Origin: Flavobacterium sp. CF136
Lineage (GTDB): Bacteria > Bacteroidota > Bacteroidia > Flavobacteriales > Flavobacteriaceae
Reading direction: 5' to 3'
DNA length: 34,131 bases
Assembly: GCF_000282055.1 (NCBI RefSeq)
Contig: NZ_AKJZ01000039.1
Coordinates: forward strand, 1-34,131
Each line of letters begins with the position of its first letter. Within the stretch, counting starts at the first letter, position 1. This document shows, piece after piece, positions 23,822-32,376 of this stretch. The notes under the pieces were generated by a model. The model searched no databases. It worked only from the letters and a program-made list of their open reading frames with translations, and was not told the DNA's origin. Made by a program: the position numbers and the translations under genes.

Positions 23822-25459
23822 CTACATTTTTAAAATGGTTTTATACTCAGTTTGATTATTTAAAACGCCTACGGCTTTTTTAATTTCTGAATTGTTTTTA
23901 ATGTAATATTGATACAAACCTTCCTGATATTGATATCTTTTGATCAGTTCTTCTAATATCAGGTTTTTAATTTCTTTTTGGTTTTTGTCCAGCAAAGTAG
24001 TTTCACTTTTTTCTATCGCAGCTAATAATTGTTGATATTCCGCAACTATGGTTTCATCTATTTTTTCGTTTTTGGCTGCTGCCAGAGTACTTTTCAAAGC
24101 AACCTCTGTTTCAGTGTCAAATGTAATTTTATTAATTTTTAAATACTGTTTGAAACTGGCATAGTCAGCATCAGTAAGAGTTGGGATTTTCTCTCCTAAA
24201 TTTGGATTTTTGTAATAGTAAGATGTTGCATAATCAAATATTCCGTCGTTTTTTAAGAGGGCAGTTGTAATCGGGCTCATTTTAGCTTCGTCCAATTCAA
24301 TATCCGGTAAAACTCCACCACCATCATAAACAGTTCTTCCTTTTCTGGTTTTAAAAGCATTAAAGTTTTTAGAGTCCGTTTTTAGTGCAACACCATTCTT
24401 GTCTTTATGGGCATAATCCAGTGCCTGAATACAACGGCCAGAAGGAGTGTAATAACGTGAAATAGTTACTTTTAGCTGTGTCCCATAAGTTAAATCGACT
24501 GTACGTTGTACCAACCCTTTTCCAAAACTGCGGCTTCCCAAAATTACTGCACGATCTAAATCCTGCAAGGCCCCGGATACAATTTCTGATGCTGAGGCAC
24601 TTCTTCCGTTTACTAAAATTGCTAATGGAATTTCAGTATCAATCGGCTCTTTTTGAGTTTTATAAGTATTGTTGTGTTTCTCGATTCTTGACTTTGTGGT
24701 TACAATAACTTCATTCTTCGGAACGAATAAATTACAAATATCAATCGCTTCATTTAGAAGACCTCCCGGATTTCCTCGTAAATCGAGTACAATCTGTTTG
24801 GCACCATCAGCCTTTAATTTTTCAAGTGCTTCTTTTACTTCAACAGAAGCTTTTCTGCTAAAATGTGATAAAACGATATAACCTGTTTTGTCATCAATTT
24901 TTCCAAAAAAGGGAACAGATTTAATATCCACTTCATCCAAAACAAGTTCAGTCGTATATGATTTGTTTTGACGGAGATATTTTATTGTGATTTTTGTGTT
25001 TTTTGCCCCTTTTAATAATTGCGAAGCATCATCCTTGAAATCAGCAATCAAGACATCTCCAATCTGGATAATTTCATCGCCTGCTTTTAACCCTGCTTTG
25101 TCTGCAGGGTAGTTTTTATAAGGTTCGCGAACAATTAAACGGTCTTTTTTTCGCGCAATCATAGCACCAATTCCTGTGTATTCGCCGGTATTGTTGATTT
25201 TAAAATTTACTACATCCTGTTCATTAAAGTAAACAGTATAAGGATCTAGGCTTCCCAGCATACTTTTAATTCCTTTATCCATTAAGTCACCCGGATTGGT
25301 TTCGTCAACATAATTGGTGTTTACGGCTTTGAATAAAGTAGTGAAGATTTCGATTTGCTTCGCTATTTCAAAAAAATCATCTTTGAAACTGGCTCCAACA
25401 AATAAAAATCCTGCTGCAACTGCAGGGATAACAAACCTCTTTTTGAAATAACGATACAT
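23822..25459 (-). CDS. S41 family C-terminal processing protease (CtpA-type) with PDZ domain
   Basis: 545 residues. An N-terminal signal anchor (FVIPAVAAGFLFVGAS) precedes a helical region with LGSLDPYTVYF. A PDZ domain lies at ~88-170 (GIGAMIARKKDRLIV, PADKAGLKAGDEIIQIGD) and the S41 peptidase fold at ~180-385 (VLDLRGNPGG, NGRSASASEIVSGALQD, SRSFGKGLVQ). The predicted Ser-Lys dyad is Ser289/Lys314. A long C-terminal helical extension covers ~400-545. The family trims C-termini of exported substrates in the periplasm. It is separated from the DUF4349 gene by 2 bases and from the OmpA gene by 5, so the three are cotranscribed; the envelope theme fits. Confidence 0.95.
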   Translation of the reverse strand: MYRYFKKRFVIPAVAAGFLFVGASFKDDFFEIAKQIEIFTTLFKAVNTNYVDETNPGDLMDKGIKSMLGSLDPYTVYFNEQDVVNFKINNTGEYTGIGAMIARKKDRLIVREPYKNYPADKAGLKAGDEIIQIGDVLIADFKDDASQLLKGAKNTKITIKYLRQNKSYTTELVLDEVDIKSVPFFGKIDDKTGYIVLSHFSRKASVEVKEALEKLKADGAKQIVLDLRGNPGGLLNEAIDICNLFVPKNEVIVTTKSRIEKHNNTYKTQKEPIDTEIPLAILVNGRSASASEIVSGALQDLDRAVILGSRSFGKGLVQRTVDLTYGTQLKVTISRYYTPSGRCIQALDYAHKDKNGVALKTDSKNFNAFKTRKGRTVYDGGGVLPDIELDEAKMSPITTALLKNDGIFDYATSYYYKNPNLGEKIPTLTDADYASFKQYLKINKITFDTETEVALKSTLAAAKNEKIDETIVAEYQQLLAAIEKSETTLLDKNQKEIKNLILEELIKRYQYQEGLYQYYIKNNSEIKKAVGVLNNQTEYKTILKM

Positions 25460-25461
25460 GA

Positions 25462-26283
25462 TTATATTTTTTTTCTTTTAAATCTTTTTCTAATAAAATA
25501 GGCGAGTACGCAAAACACAATAATAAATGGCCATACACTAATAAGCGAAATTAAGAATTCTGACAAACTAAAAAAGCCGCCTTTAATGGCTATCCAGATT
25601 TTAGATCCGTACGAAATTTTGACTCCTTCTTTTTCTGCAATAGTTTTGTAAAATTCAATTGTGACCGTGCTTTCTGAAACACGACTTTCTAAATATTTTA
25701 ATTGTCCTTCTTTGGCCTCAATTTCTTCACGAATGGTGGAAATCTGTTTCTCAATTTCTAGAATCTCACTTATTTTGGTTGCTTTTTGAAGGATTTGGAG
25801 ATAACGTTCTTCAAGTTTTCGTTTTGTTTTTAATCTTGTAGTGAGATCAATATATTGTTCCGTAACATCTTCTGCAGAAATATCTTTTCGTTCAAAATAA
25901 GAAACACCTTTTGAAACAGCACTTAAGAAGATATCAAAATTCTGACTCGGAACTTTTACAGTAATGTTTCTAAAAATAGTATTATAATCTTTTCCTTCTG
26001 AATCAGTCTGAATAGTTGCTCCACTTTCTTTAATTGCTGCTTGGATTTGAGTGAAAGTGTTTTCTAAGTCATTGGTTTCAAAACGAAGTGATGCTTGTTT
26101 TATTATTTTTTGCTCAATTCTGGGAGCAGCAGGATCTGCTTTGTCATAATTTGTATTTGATTCTAGTTTTTTAGCAGGAAGTTTTACGGCTGAAATTTTA
26201 ATATCATTAGCAACATCATTTTGTGGTTCGTTTCCACAACTTGACAAAATAAAAGCAAAAATGAATAAGTATAAAAATCGCAT
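25462..26283 (-). CDS. DUF4349 family lipoprotein with C-terminal membrane anchor
   Basis: 273 residues: lipoprotein signal FIFAFILSSC (Cys16), Lys-rich tether, then the DUF4349 core (IKQASLRFETNDLENTFTQI, YFERKDISAEDVTEQYIDLTTRL). A coiled coil spans ~155-205 (RKLEERYLQILQKA, EIEKQISTIREEIEAKE). A C-terminal transmembrane helix (WPFIIVFCVLAYFI) with a basic RKRFKRKKI tail follows. Function unknown; the layout suggests an envelope-spanning sensor or scaffold. It sits between rnpA (71 bases upstream) and the S41 protease (2 bases downstream). Confidence 0.88.
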   Translation of the reverse strand: MRFLYLFIFAFILSSCGNEPQNDVANDIKISAVKLPAKKLESNTNYDKADPAAPRIEQKIIKQASLRFETNDLENTFTQIQAAIKESGATIQTDSEGKDYNTIFRNITVKVPSQNFDIFLSAVSKGVSYFERKDISAEDVTEQYIDLTTRLKTKRKLEERYLQILQKATKISEILEIEKQISTIREEIEAKEGQLKYLESRVSESTVTIEFYKTIAEKEGVKISYGSKIWIAIKGGFFSLSEFLISLISVWPFIIVFCVLAYFIRKRFKRKKI

Positions 26284-26354
26284 AAAATTTCAAATTAGAG
26301 TTAAAACTACAAATTTTTTATCTGATTTGATGAATTAAAGTTGCCTTCTGAAAG

Positions 26355-26759
26355 TTACAATTCCGTTTTGTTTTCAGAATCGGTTGTTTTATTTACCTGC
26401 TGAAGAAATTTCTCAAACAATTTAATCGTTTTAGTATTGATTTCCTCATAAGTCAATCGGTCTTTACTTTGATAAAAAAACATAAATGAATAGGATTCTT
26501 CGAGGTTGTCCCAAAGCAAATGTTTGTTCAGTCGATAGGTTTCTCTTAAAACACGTTTGAAGTAATTGCGATCAACTGCTTTTTTGAAATATTTCTTGGA
26601 AACCGATACACCAATTTTAATTTTTTCTTCCTGATTCGCTTCCCCAATACGATAAACTAAACGCAACGGATATTTGGAAACCGATTTTCCTTCAGAAAAA
26701 AGTAAACCAATTGTGGTTTTGCTTTTTAAGCGTTCGTTTTTAGGATAAGTAAAATTCAT
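26355..26759 (-). CDS. rnpA: Ribonuclease P protein component
   Basis: 134 residues, basic. It is the protein cofactor of the RNase P ribozyme, which trims tRNA 5' leaders. Family hallmarks are KSKTTIGLLFSEGKSV, KIKIGVSVSKKYFKKAVDRN and the RNR-type motif RNYFKRVLRETYR. It is the first gene of the minus-strand cluster. rpmH, its partner in many genomes, is not adjacent: the other side is a divergent acyltransferase gene. A -7 box lies at 26792-26799 on its strand. Confidence 0.96.
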   Translation of the reverse strand: MNFTYPKNERLKSKTTIGLLFSEGKSVSKYPLRLVYRIGEANQEEKIKIGVSVSKKYFKKAVDRNYFKRVLRETYRLNKHLLWDNLEESYSFMFFYQSKDRLTYEEINTKTIKLFEKFLQQVNKTTDSENKTEL

Positions 26760-26791
26760 TATAGTTCAGAAAAAATTTGCAATTTTACTTG

Positions 26792-26799
26792 CAAAGGTA
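26792..26799 (-). promoter_or_regulatory. -7 box of the rnpA promoter
   Basis: On the minus strand the sequence reads TACCTTTG (TAnnTTTG), 33 bases before the rnpA ATG. No -33 TTTG at standard spacing. Confidence 0.5.
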
Positions 26800-26859
26800 C
26801 AATTAAACCATAAAAACGGTTATTGTTTTTAATTTTAATACCGCTAAAAATTTATTTAT

Positions 26860-26867
26860 TACTTTTG
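26860..26867 (+). promoter_or_regulatory. -7 box of the acyltransferase promoter
   Basis: TACTTTTG fits TAnnTTTG, 20 bases before ATG 26887. It is divergent from the rnpA box within the 127-base gap. Confidence 0.5.
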
Positions 26868-26886
26868 CGCATTAATTTTTTTAAGC

Positions 26887-27627
26887 ATGCAGAAGATAAT
26901 TTCGTATCCCATATCCGTGATTTATTATTTATGTTTCTCATTGTGTTTGTTGGTTTTTCATCCAATACAATGGATTTGCCTAAATCTTTTTGGTTATCAG
27001 GCTCATAAAAAAAGTGTTGATTATTTGAATTTTTCCCTTTTAAGATGTACTAATCTTGTTGGAACGACATATAAAATAGAAAACAGAGAAACTATTCCTG
27101 TGGGAGTTCCCTTGATTTTTGTTTCAAATCACCAAAGTATGTATGATATCATTGCAATGATTTGGTACTTTAGACGTTTTCATTGTAAATTTGTAAGTAA
27201 GAAAGAGTTAGGTAGCGGAATCCCGAGCGTATCATATAATTTACGTCATGGAGGTTCAGTACTAATTGACCGTAAAGACCCTAAACAAGCGATTCCGGCA
27301 ATCAAAGGCTTGTCTGAATATATTGAAAAACACAAAAGATCTGCTGTTATTTTTCCTGAAGGAACGAGAAGTAAAACAGGAAAACCTAAAGAATTTGCTC
27401 AAAATGGTGTAAAAATTTTGTGTAAATATGCACCTTCAGCGTATGTTGTGCCTGTGAGCATCAACAATTCATGGAAAATGGTAAAATATGGTTTTTTTCC
27501 TGTTGGTTTAGGAAATCACCTTACCTTTACAGTTCATAAAGCCTTGGCTGTAAAGGACTATGATTTTGCCGAGTTAATGGCAATGACAGAAAAGGCAGTT
27601 GTAGAAGGAGTAAATGAATATAAATAG
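26887..27627 (+). CDS. plsC: 1-acyl-sn-glycerol-3-phosphate acyltransferase (PlsC family)
   Basis: 246 residues. A hydrophobic N-terminal segment (IISYPISVIYYLCFSLCLLVF) anchors it in the inner membrane. The acyltransferase block I is NHQSMYD (His82, Asp87: HX4D), and block III is FPEGTRSKTG at 156-165, with GSVLIDRKD between. It transfers an acyl chain to lysophosphatidate to form phosphatidate in phospholipid synthesis. The next gene, 54 bases on, is an acyl-ACP desaturase, so the pair would set both assembly and unsaturation of membrane lipids. Some PlsC-family members acylate other lipids such as ornithine lipids, so the substrate is not certain. Confidence 0.92.
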   Translation: MQKIISYPISVIYYLCFSLCLLVFHPIQWICLNLFGYQAHKKSVDYLNFSLLRCTNLVGTTYKIENRETIPVGVPLIFVSNHQSMYDIIAMIWYFRRFHCKFVSKKELGSGIPSVSYNLRHGGSVLIDRKDPKQAIPAIKGLSEYIEKHKRSAVIFPEGTRSKTGKPKEFAQNGVKILCKYAPSAYVVPVSINNSWKMVKYGFFPVGLGNHLTFTVHKALAVKDYDFAELMAMTEKAVVEGVNEYK

Positions 27628-27681
27628 ATTTTTGTTTTTAGAGAATTTTCTAAAACTTAAATCCCAAATCTAAAATAAGTA

Positions 27682-28674
27682 ATGTCTATAAAAAACATTA
27701 GATTAGAAGTAATGCAGTTTTTGGAAAAAAACGTGGATAGCTTCGTTGAACAGTATTTAATCCCTGTTGAAAAAATTTGGCAGCCATCTGATTTTTTGCC
27801 TAATTCTGAAGGAGATAACTTCTTTGAAGAGGTAAAAGAATTACGTGAAATTGCCAAAGAATTACCATATGATTTCTGGGTAACGCTTGTTGGTGACACA
27901 ATCACTGAGGAAGCCCTGCCAACTTACGAATCCTGGTTGATGGATGTAGAAGGGATAAATCAGATTGATAATGGTGGAAACGGTTGGTCTAAATGGATCC
28001 GTCAATGGACCGGAGAAGAAAACCGCCACGGTGATTTACTAAATAAATACTTGTATTTGTCCGGTCGTGTTAATATGCGTGAAATCGAAATGACAACACA
28101 GCATTTAATCAACGACGGTTTTGATATCGGAACCGGATCTGACCCATACAAAAACTTTGTATATACGAGTTTTCAGGAATTAGCAACGTATGTGTCACAC
28201 AACAGAGTCGCACAGATGGCTAAGAAATTTGGTGATAACAAGTTGTCTAAAATGTGTAAAATGATTGCAGGTGACGAAATGCGTCATCATCATGCATACA
28301 GCGAATTTGTAACCAGAATTTTTCAGGTTGATCCCAGCGAAATGATGTTAGCGTTTCAATACATGATGAAACAGAAAATCGTTATGCCGGCACATTTCTT
28401 AAGAGAATCTGGTCAAAAGATAAGTTCTGCTTTTGAACAATTTTCTGATTCTGCACAGCGTATTGGTGTTTATACAGCAAACGATTATGTTGATATCATG
28501 CAAAAATTAATTGATAAATGGGAGATTGATAAGATCACTAATTTAACTGATGAGGCTGAAAAAGCACGTGATTATTTAATGAAGTTACCAGCTCGTATGG
28601 CCAGAATTTCTGAGAGAATTGTAATTCCAAAAGAATCACATATTTTCAAATGGGTAGAACCGGCAAGACTATAA
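27682..28674 (+). CDS. Acyl-ACP desaturase (soluble di-iron type)
   Basis: 330 residues, no membrane helices. It has the plant stearoyl-ACP desaturase pattern: ITEEALPTYESWL, WTGEENRHGDLLNKYLYLSG and AGDEMRHHHAYSEF. The likely di-iron ligands are all present: Glu76/77, Glu113, His116, Glu166, Glu199 and His202. It inserts a cis double bond into an acyl chain on ACP, using O2 and reduced ferredoxin. The position after plsC suggests a membrane-fluidity unit; a terminator-like hairpin follows at 28748. Confidence 0.96.
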   Translation: MSIKNIRLEVMQFLEKNVDSFVEQYLIPVEKIWQPSDFLPNSEGDNFFEEVKELREIAKELPYDFWVTLVGDTITEEALPTYESWLMDVEGINQIDNGGNGWSKWIRQWTGEENRHGDLLNKYLYLSGRVNMREIEMTTQHLINDGFDIGTGSDPYKNFVYTSFQELATYVSHNRVAQMAKKFGDNKLSKMCKMIAGDEMRHHHAYSEFVTRIFQVDPSEMMLAFQYMMKQKIVMPAHFLRESGQKISSAFEQFSDSAQRIGVYTANDYVDIMQKLIDKWEIDKITNLTDEAEKARDYLMKLPARMARISERIVIPKESHIFKWVEPARL

Positions 28675-28747
28675 AAATTTCCGAGTTTAGAACTTAGATT
28701 ATAGATTTCACAATAAAGCAACTATGTTGCATTTAATAATAACAACA

Positions 28748-28794
28748 AATAAATGTTGATTGTTGAGGTTTTTAAAACTTTGATAATCAACATT
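28748..28794 (+). terminator. Probable terminator after the desaturase gene
   Basis: AAATGTTGATT (28748-28758) pairs with AATCAACATTT (28782-28792), and the inner stretch (AGGTTTT/AAAACTT) can also pair. A short T-run follows. The remainder of the 238-base gap (28675-28912) shows nothing further. Confidence 0.5.
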
Positions 28795-28912
28795 TTTCAA
28801 TAAAACGGGTTCAGTTTTTTAATACAAAAAAGAACTGTTGAAATCAGCTTAATCCATAAATTCAGCGTGTAATTTTTCAGTATGAGAAGAGAAGCTAAAC
28901 ATAAAAACAACA

Positions 28913-29566
28913 ATGAATAATACAGATTTAATAAATAAAACGATCACGTTTGTAAAAGAAAAATTAAATGATGCCGAAGGCGGACACGATTGGTTTCATA
29001 TTGAGCGCGTATATAAAAACGCTTTGCTGATTGCTAAAAACACCGATTGTGATCTTACAGTAGTACAATTGGGTGCTTTACTTCATGATATTGCAGACAG
29101 TAAATTTCATAATGGAGATGAAACAATCGGACCAAAAACAGCACGGCTATTTCTGGAAAATGAAAATGTATCCGAAGATATTATAAAACATGTGGTAAAC
29201 ATCATTGAAAACATTTCATACAAAGGAGGAAATTTTGAAAAGAAGTTCTCCTCAATTGAATTGGATATTGTTCAGGACGCAGATCGTTTAGATGCAATTG
29301 GAGCAATTGGAGTGGCAAGGGCTTTTAATTATGGAGGTTTCAAAAACCGGGCTCTGTATGATCCTGAAATTGACCCGGTCACCAACATGACCAAGGAAGA
29401 ATACAAAAAGAACAACGCACCAACGATAAATCATTTCTACGAAAAGCTTTTACTTCTAAAAGATAAAATGAATACCGAAACCGGAAAGCAAATCGCAGGG
29501 GAAAGACATCATTTTATGGAAAACTTTCTGGCGCAGTTTTATGCGGAGTGGGAGGGGATTAAATAG
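28913..29566 (+). CDS. HD domain metal-dependent phosphohydrolase
   Basis: 217 residues, cytoplasmic. HD-superfamily metal-site motifs are in order: GGHDWFHIERV (first His), ALLHDIAD (His-Asp pair), and VQDADRLDAIGAIGVARAF (distal Asp). The tail GERHHFMENFLAQFYAEW is typical of the YedJ-like group. Members hydrolyse phosphate esters, often nucleotides; the substrate here is unknown. Repeat element copy B follows immediately. Confidence 0.93.
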   Translation: MNNTDLINKTITFVKEKLNDAEGGHDWFHIERVYKNALLIAKNTDCDLTVVQLGALLHDIADSKFHNGDETIGPKTARLFLENENVSEDIIKHVVNIIENISYKGGNFEKKFSSIELDIVQDADRLDAIGAIGVARAFNYGGFKNRALYDPEIDPVTNMTKEEYKKNNAPTINHFYEKLLLLKDKMNTETGKQIAGERHHFMENFLAQFYAEWEGIK

Positions 29567-29601
29567 TTTTCAGTCTCAGTTTTCAGTCAGAACTTGAGAA
29601 T

Positions 29602-29679
29602 CCTTCGACTCCGCTCAGGAAGACATTCGACAAGAAGAAAATTTTGTTGAAATTTGTCAGGCTGAGCGAAGTCGAAGCC
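29602..29679. repeat. Inverted repeat element, copy B (TTCGACTCCG arms facing outward)
   Basis: Left arm CCTTCGACTCCGCTCAGGAA... (29602-29625) and right arm TGTCAGGCTGAGCGAAGTCG... (29655-29679) are near reverse complements with a 29-base spacer. The arms match copy A at 22320-22384 but in reversed polarity. Just before it lies a small direct repeat AGTTTTCAGTC-TC-AGTTTTCAGTC. The gap 29567-29744 holds no coding sequence I can support. Confidence 0.8.
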
Positions 29680-29744
29680 ATTTTGAAACTTTTGTTTCTG
29701 TGAAGCTTTGCGTTTATTCGGTGAAACTCTGTGAAACAATTAAT

Positions 29745-29867
29745 TCACGAACATCCACAATTCCCGTCACCACAGTCCTTTTTCTTTTTAGATTTCCAAA
29801 AGAACTTTTTAATCAAAAAGAAAACTGCGAACGCTAATATGGCAAAGGCTATAATTTCTTGTATCAT
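29745..29867 (-). CDS. FeoB-associated Cys-rich small membrane protein
   Basis: 40 residues: one membrane helix (IIAFAILAFAVFFLI), a basic stretch (KKFFWKSKKKKD), and a Cys-rich tail DCGDGNCGCS (Cys32, 37, 39). It starts 9 bases after the feoB stop, on the same strand, exactly where the FeoB-associated Cys-rich membrane protein family occurs. By family it is thought to assist FeoB-mediated Fe2+ uptake; the Cys cluster may bind iron (inference). Confidence 0.88.
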   Translation of the reverse strand: MIQEIIAFAILAFAVFFLIKKFFWKSKKKKDCGDGNCGCS

Positions 29868-29876
29868 GATGACTGT

Positions 29877-31976
29877 TTATTTAAGAATTTGATACGCTAT
29901 TAAAGCTACAAAGTAGGCTAAACCACTCATGAAAACCAGCTGCATTGCTGGCCATTTCCAGGAATTGGTTTCTTTTTTGGTAATGGCAAGTGTACTGGCA
30001 CATTGCATTGCGAAAGCATAAAACAACAGTAAAGAAATTCCGGAGGCAAAATTGAAAATCTTTGAGCCCGATACAGGATTTACTTCTTGTTCCATTTTGC
30101 TTTTTATAGTGGCTTCATTATCGCTATCCCCTACGCTGTATATCGTTGCCAATGTTCCAACAAAAACCTCACGGGCAGCAAAAGAGCTGATAAGAGCAAT
30201 TCCAATTTTCCAGTCATACCCTAATGGAGAAATTGCGGGTTCAATAACTCTGCCCATAATCCCAATATAAGAATTCTCTAATTTCTGTGAAGCAACTTCG
30301 TTTTCGAATTCAATTTTATTTAATTTCTTTTCAGCTGTTCTTTCTTTTACGATGGCTTCAGCTTCATTAAAATTCTTTCCGGGGCCGTAAGAAGCTAAAA
30401 ACCACAAAATAACAGATATTGCCAGAATGATTTTACCTGCTCCAACTATAAAAGCTTTGGTTTTTTCGACAACATTGATTCCAACGTTCTTGAAAAGCGG
30501 TAATTTATAATTTGGCATTTCGACTACGAAATATGTTTTGGTGTCTAGCTTTAAAACTTTATTTAGGATATAAGCCGATAAAATTGCTGTTCCAAACCCT
30601 AAAACGTAAAGAAACATGAGTGTTAATCCCTGAAGGTTTAAAATTCCTAATACACGCTTGTCCGGAATTACTAATGAAATAATGATTGCATAAACAGGTA
30701 ATCTTGCGGAACAGGTTGTAAACGGAGTTACTAAAATGGTAATTAAACGTTCTTTCCAGTTTTCGATATTTCGGGTTGCCATAATTGCCGGAATGGCACA
30801 GGCGGTCCCTGAAATCAAAGGCACAACACTTTTTCCGGAAAGCCCGAACCTACGCATGATTTTATCCATCAAAAACACAACCCGGCTCATGTATCCACTT
30901 TCTTCTAAAACGGAAATAAACAGAAATAAAAAGGCAATCTGTGGGATGAAAATAATAACTCCGCCGATTCCGGGAATGATTCCCTGTGAAAGCAAATCTG
31001 TTAAAATACCGCTCGGTAATTCTTTGGCAATCCAATTGCTTAAAGAAGCAAAAGTACTGTCAATGAAATCCATTGGGATGGTTGACCAGCTAAAAATCGA
31101 CTGAAAAATAACAAAAAGAATAGCTAAGAAGATTACATAACCCCAAACTTTGTGTGTTAAAACACGATCTAATTTTGCTCTGATGTCTTTTGCAATCGAA
31201 GCATCTACTTTCAATCCTTCTCTTAAAACACCATTAATAAATTGATAGCGTTTTATGGTTTCCTGCTGCTGAAGACGTTTTAATTCAGAATGTGATTTTG
31301 TAAAAGTAGTCCTGATTTCATTTCGGTCTAAATGTGAAAAGTTGACATCCTGCGTAATTACCAGCCACAATTTGTATAATAATTGGTTTGGAAATGCATG
31401 CTGTAATTTTTCAAAATAGCCCTGATCAATTACTGAAGCATTTAAACAAGGCTCGTGTGTAAGTGTTTTATAGGAAACAATTAATTCTTTTAATTCGTCT
31501 ATTCCGTGACCTTTACGGGAACTAACCAATGCAATTTTGGTTTTAAGATGTTCTTCAAGATACGGAATATCAAGTGTAATTCCTTTAGTTTCCATACGAT
31601 CAGCCATATTGATAACTAAAATCGTCGGAATTTCAAGGTCTTTTATTTGTGTGTAAATAAGCAGGTTCCGTTTTAAATTCTCAACATCTGTAACCACAAT
31701 TGCAACATCAGGATATAATTTATCATTTTTGTTGAGTAAAAGTTCAATCACCACACTTTCATCCATTGAACTTGCATTCAGACTATAAGTTCCCGGCAAA
31801 TCAAGAATATTGGCTTTTATACCATGAGGTAATTTGCAGAAACCTATTTTTTTTTCAACCGTAATTCCGGGATAATTTCCAACTTGTTGATTTAATCCCG
31901 TAAGTTGGTTGAATACTGAAGTTTTTCCTGTATTTGGATTTCCGATAAGGGCAACATTAATATTTTCAACACTCAT
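29877..31976 (-). CDS. feoB: Ferrous iron transporter B
   Basis: 699 residues. An N-terminal G-domain (P-loop GNPNTGKT at 12-19, DLPGTYS at 59-65, NMAD at 123-126) is followed by a helical linker to ~275. The membrane part has two Gate-type halves (PGIGGVIIFIPQIAFLFLF, SGTACAIPAIMATRNIENWKERL, PFTTCSARLPVYA, SSFAAREVFVGTLATIYS). It imports Fe2+ across the inner membrane under low-oxygen or reducing conditions. Its ATG overlaps the feoA stop by one base (TAATG), implying translational coupling. The TACAIPAIMATR and TCSARLP Cys residues proposed to line the iron path are present. Confidence 0.97.
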   Translation of the reverse strand: MSVENINVALIGNPNTGKTSVFNQLTGLNQQVGNYPGITVEKKIGFCKLPHGIKANILDLPGTYSLNASSMDESVVIELLLNKNDKLYPDVAIVVTDVENLKRNLLIYTQIKDLEIPTILVINMADRMETKGITLDIPYLEEHLKTKIALVSSRKGHGIDELKELIVSYKTLTHEPCLNASVIDQGYFEKLQHAFPNQLLYKLWLVITQDVNFSHLDRNEIRTTFTKSHSELKRLQQQETIKRYQFINGVLREGLKVDASIAKDIRAKLDRVLTHKVWGYVIFLAILFVIFQSIFSWSTIPMDFIDSTFASLSNWIAKELPSGILTDLLSQGIIPGIGGVIIFIPQIAFLFLFISVLEESGYMSRVVFLMDKIMRRFGLSGKSVVPLISGTACAIPAIMATRNIENWKERLITILVTPFTTCSARLPVYAIIISLVIPDKRVLGILNLQGLTLMFLYVLGFGTAILSAYILNKVLKLDTKTYFVVEMPNYKLPLFKNVGINVVEKTKAFIVGAGKIILAISVILWFLASYGPGKNFNEAEAIVKERTAEKKLNKIEFENEVASQKLENSYIGIMGRVIEPAISPLGYDWKIGIALISSFAAREVFVGTLATIYSVGDSDNEATIKSKMEQEVNPVSGSKIFNFASGISLLLFYAFAMQCASTLAITKKETNSWKWPAMQLVFMSGLAYFVALIAYQILK

Positions 31977-32215
31977 TAGAGATTGGTTTTGATAAGTTCA
32001 ACTTCAATTTCACGAGCGGTCTCTATCCGAATGGCAACGTGAGAACCATTAATGTCTAAATACAGAGGATCTCCAAAAGGAGCAATTTGAAGCAGTTCAA
32101 CTAAATTGCCCGGCAAACAACCCATTTCTAATAACTTTAGAGGAATAAGATCGATATCAAAATCTTTGATTATGGCTTTCTCGCCTTTTTTTAAGGAATG
32201 AATAGTGTTTTGCAA
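31976..32215 (-). CDS. feoA: FeoA, SH3-like partner of FeoB
   Basis: 79 residues, with a TTG start at 32215. A stop (TAA) lies in frame six bases upstream, and a full promoter ends about 26 bases before it, so no earlier start is possible; the next Met is deep in the domain. The SH3-like core is visible in LLEMGCLPGNLVELLQIAPFGDP and VAIRIETAREIEV. FeoA is a small cytoplasmic protein needed for FeoB activity. It is first in the feoA-feoB-Cys-rich operon. No clear Fur box was seen by eye near the promoter. Confidence 0.94.
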   Translation of the reverse strand: MQNTIHSLKKGEKAIIKDFDIDLIPLKLLEMGCLPGNLVELLQIAPFGDPLYLDINGSHVAIRIETAREIEVELIKTNL

Positions 32216-32241
32216 AGCTTATTTAGATTGAATTTAGATTG

Positions 32242-32270
32242 CAAAAATAGGCAATTATTCTTTATATCAA
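32242..32270 (-). promoter_or_regulatory. Promoter of the feo operon
   Basis: On the minus strand: TTG (32268-32270), 18-base spacer, TATTTTTG (32242-32249). This matches the Bacteroidota -33/-7 pattern and places the transcript start near 32236, about 20 bases before the feoA TTG codon. Confidence 0.65.
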
Positions 32271-32325
32271 GGCATTTAACAGTTTTCTAATTTCGATTTT
32301 TAAAATAAGATTTATTGGCTCTATC

Positions 32326-32354
32326 TTTGTTTTTAACGAATTGTATTACATTTG
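32326..32354 (+). promoter_or_regulatory. Promoter of the HEITH lipoprotein gene
   Basis: TTTG (32326-32329), 17-base spacer, TACATTTG (32347-32354). Transcription would start near 32360, which rules out the in-frame TTG at 32341 and fixes ATG 32377 as the start. Confidence 0.65.
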
Positions 32355-32376
32355 TTGCGAAATCATATTAAATAAC

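Noticed and set aside
32216..32340. Fur box in the feoA upstream region
   Set aside because: AT-rich sequence around 32242-32270 resembles parts of a Fur site, but no 19-base inverted repeat could be recognised.
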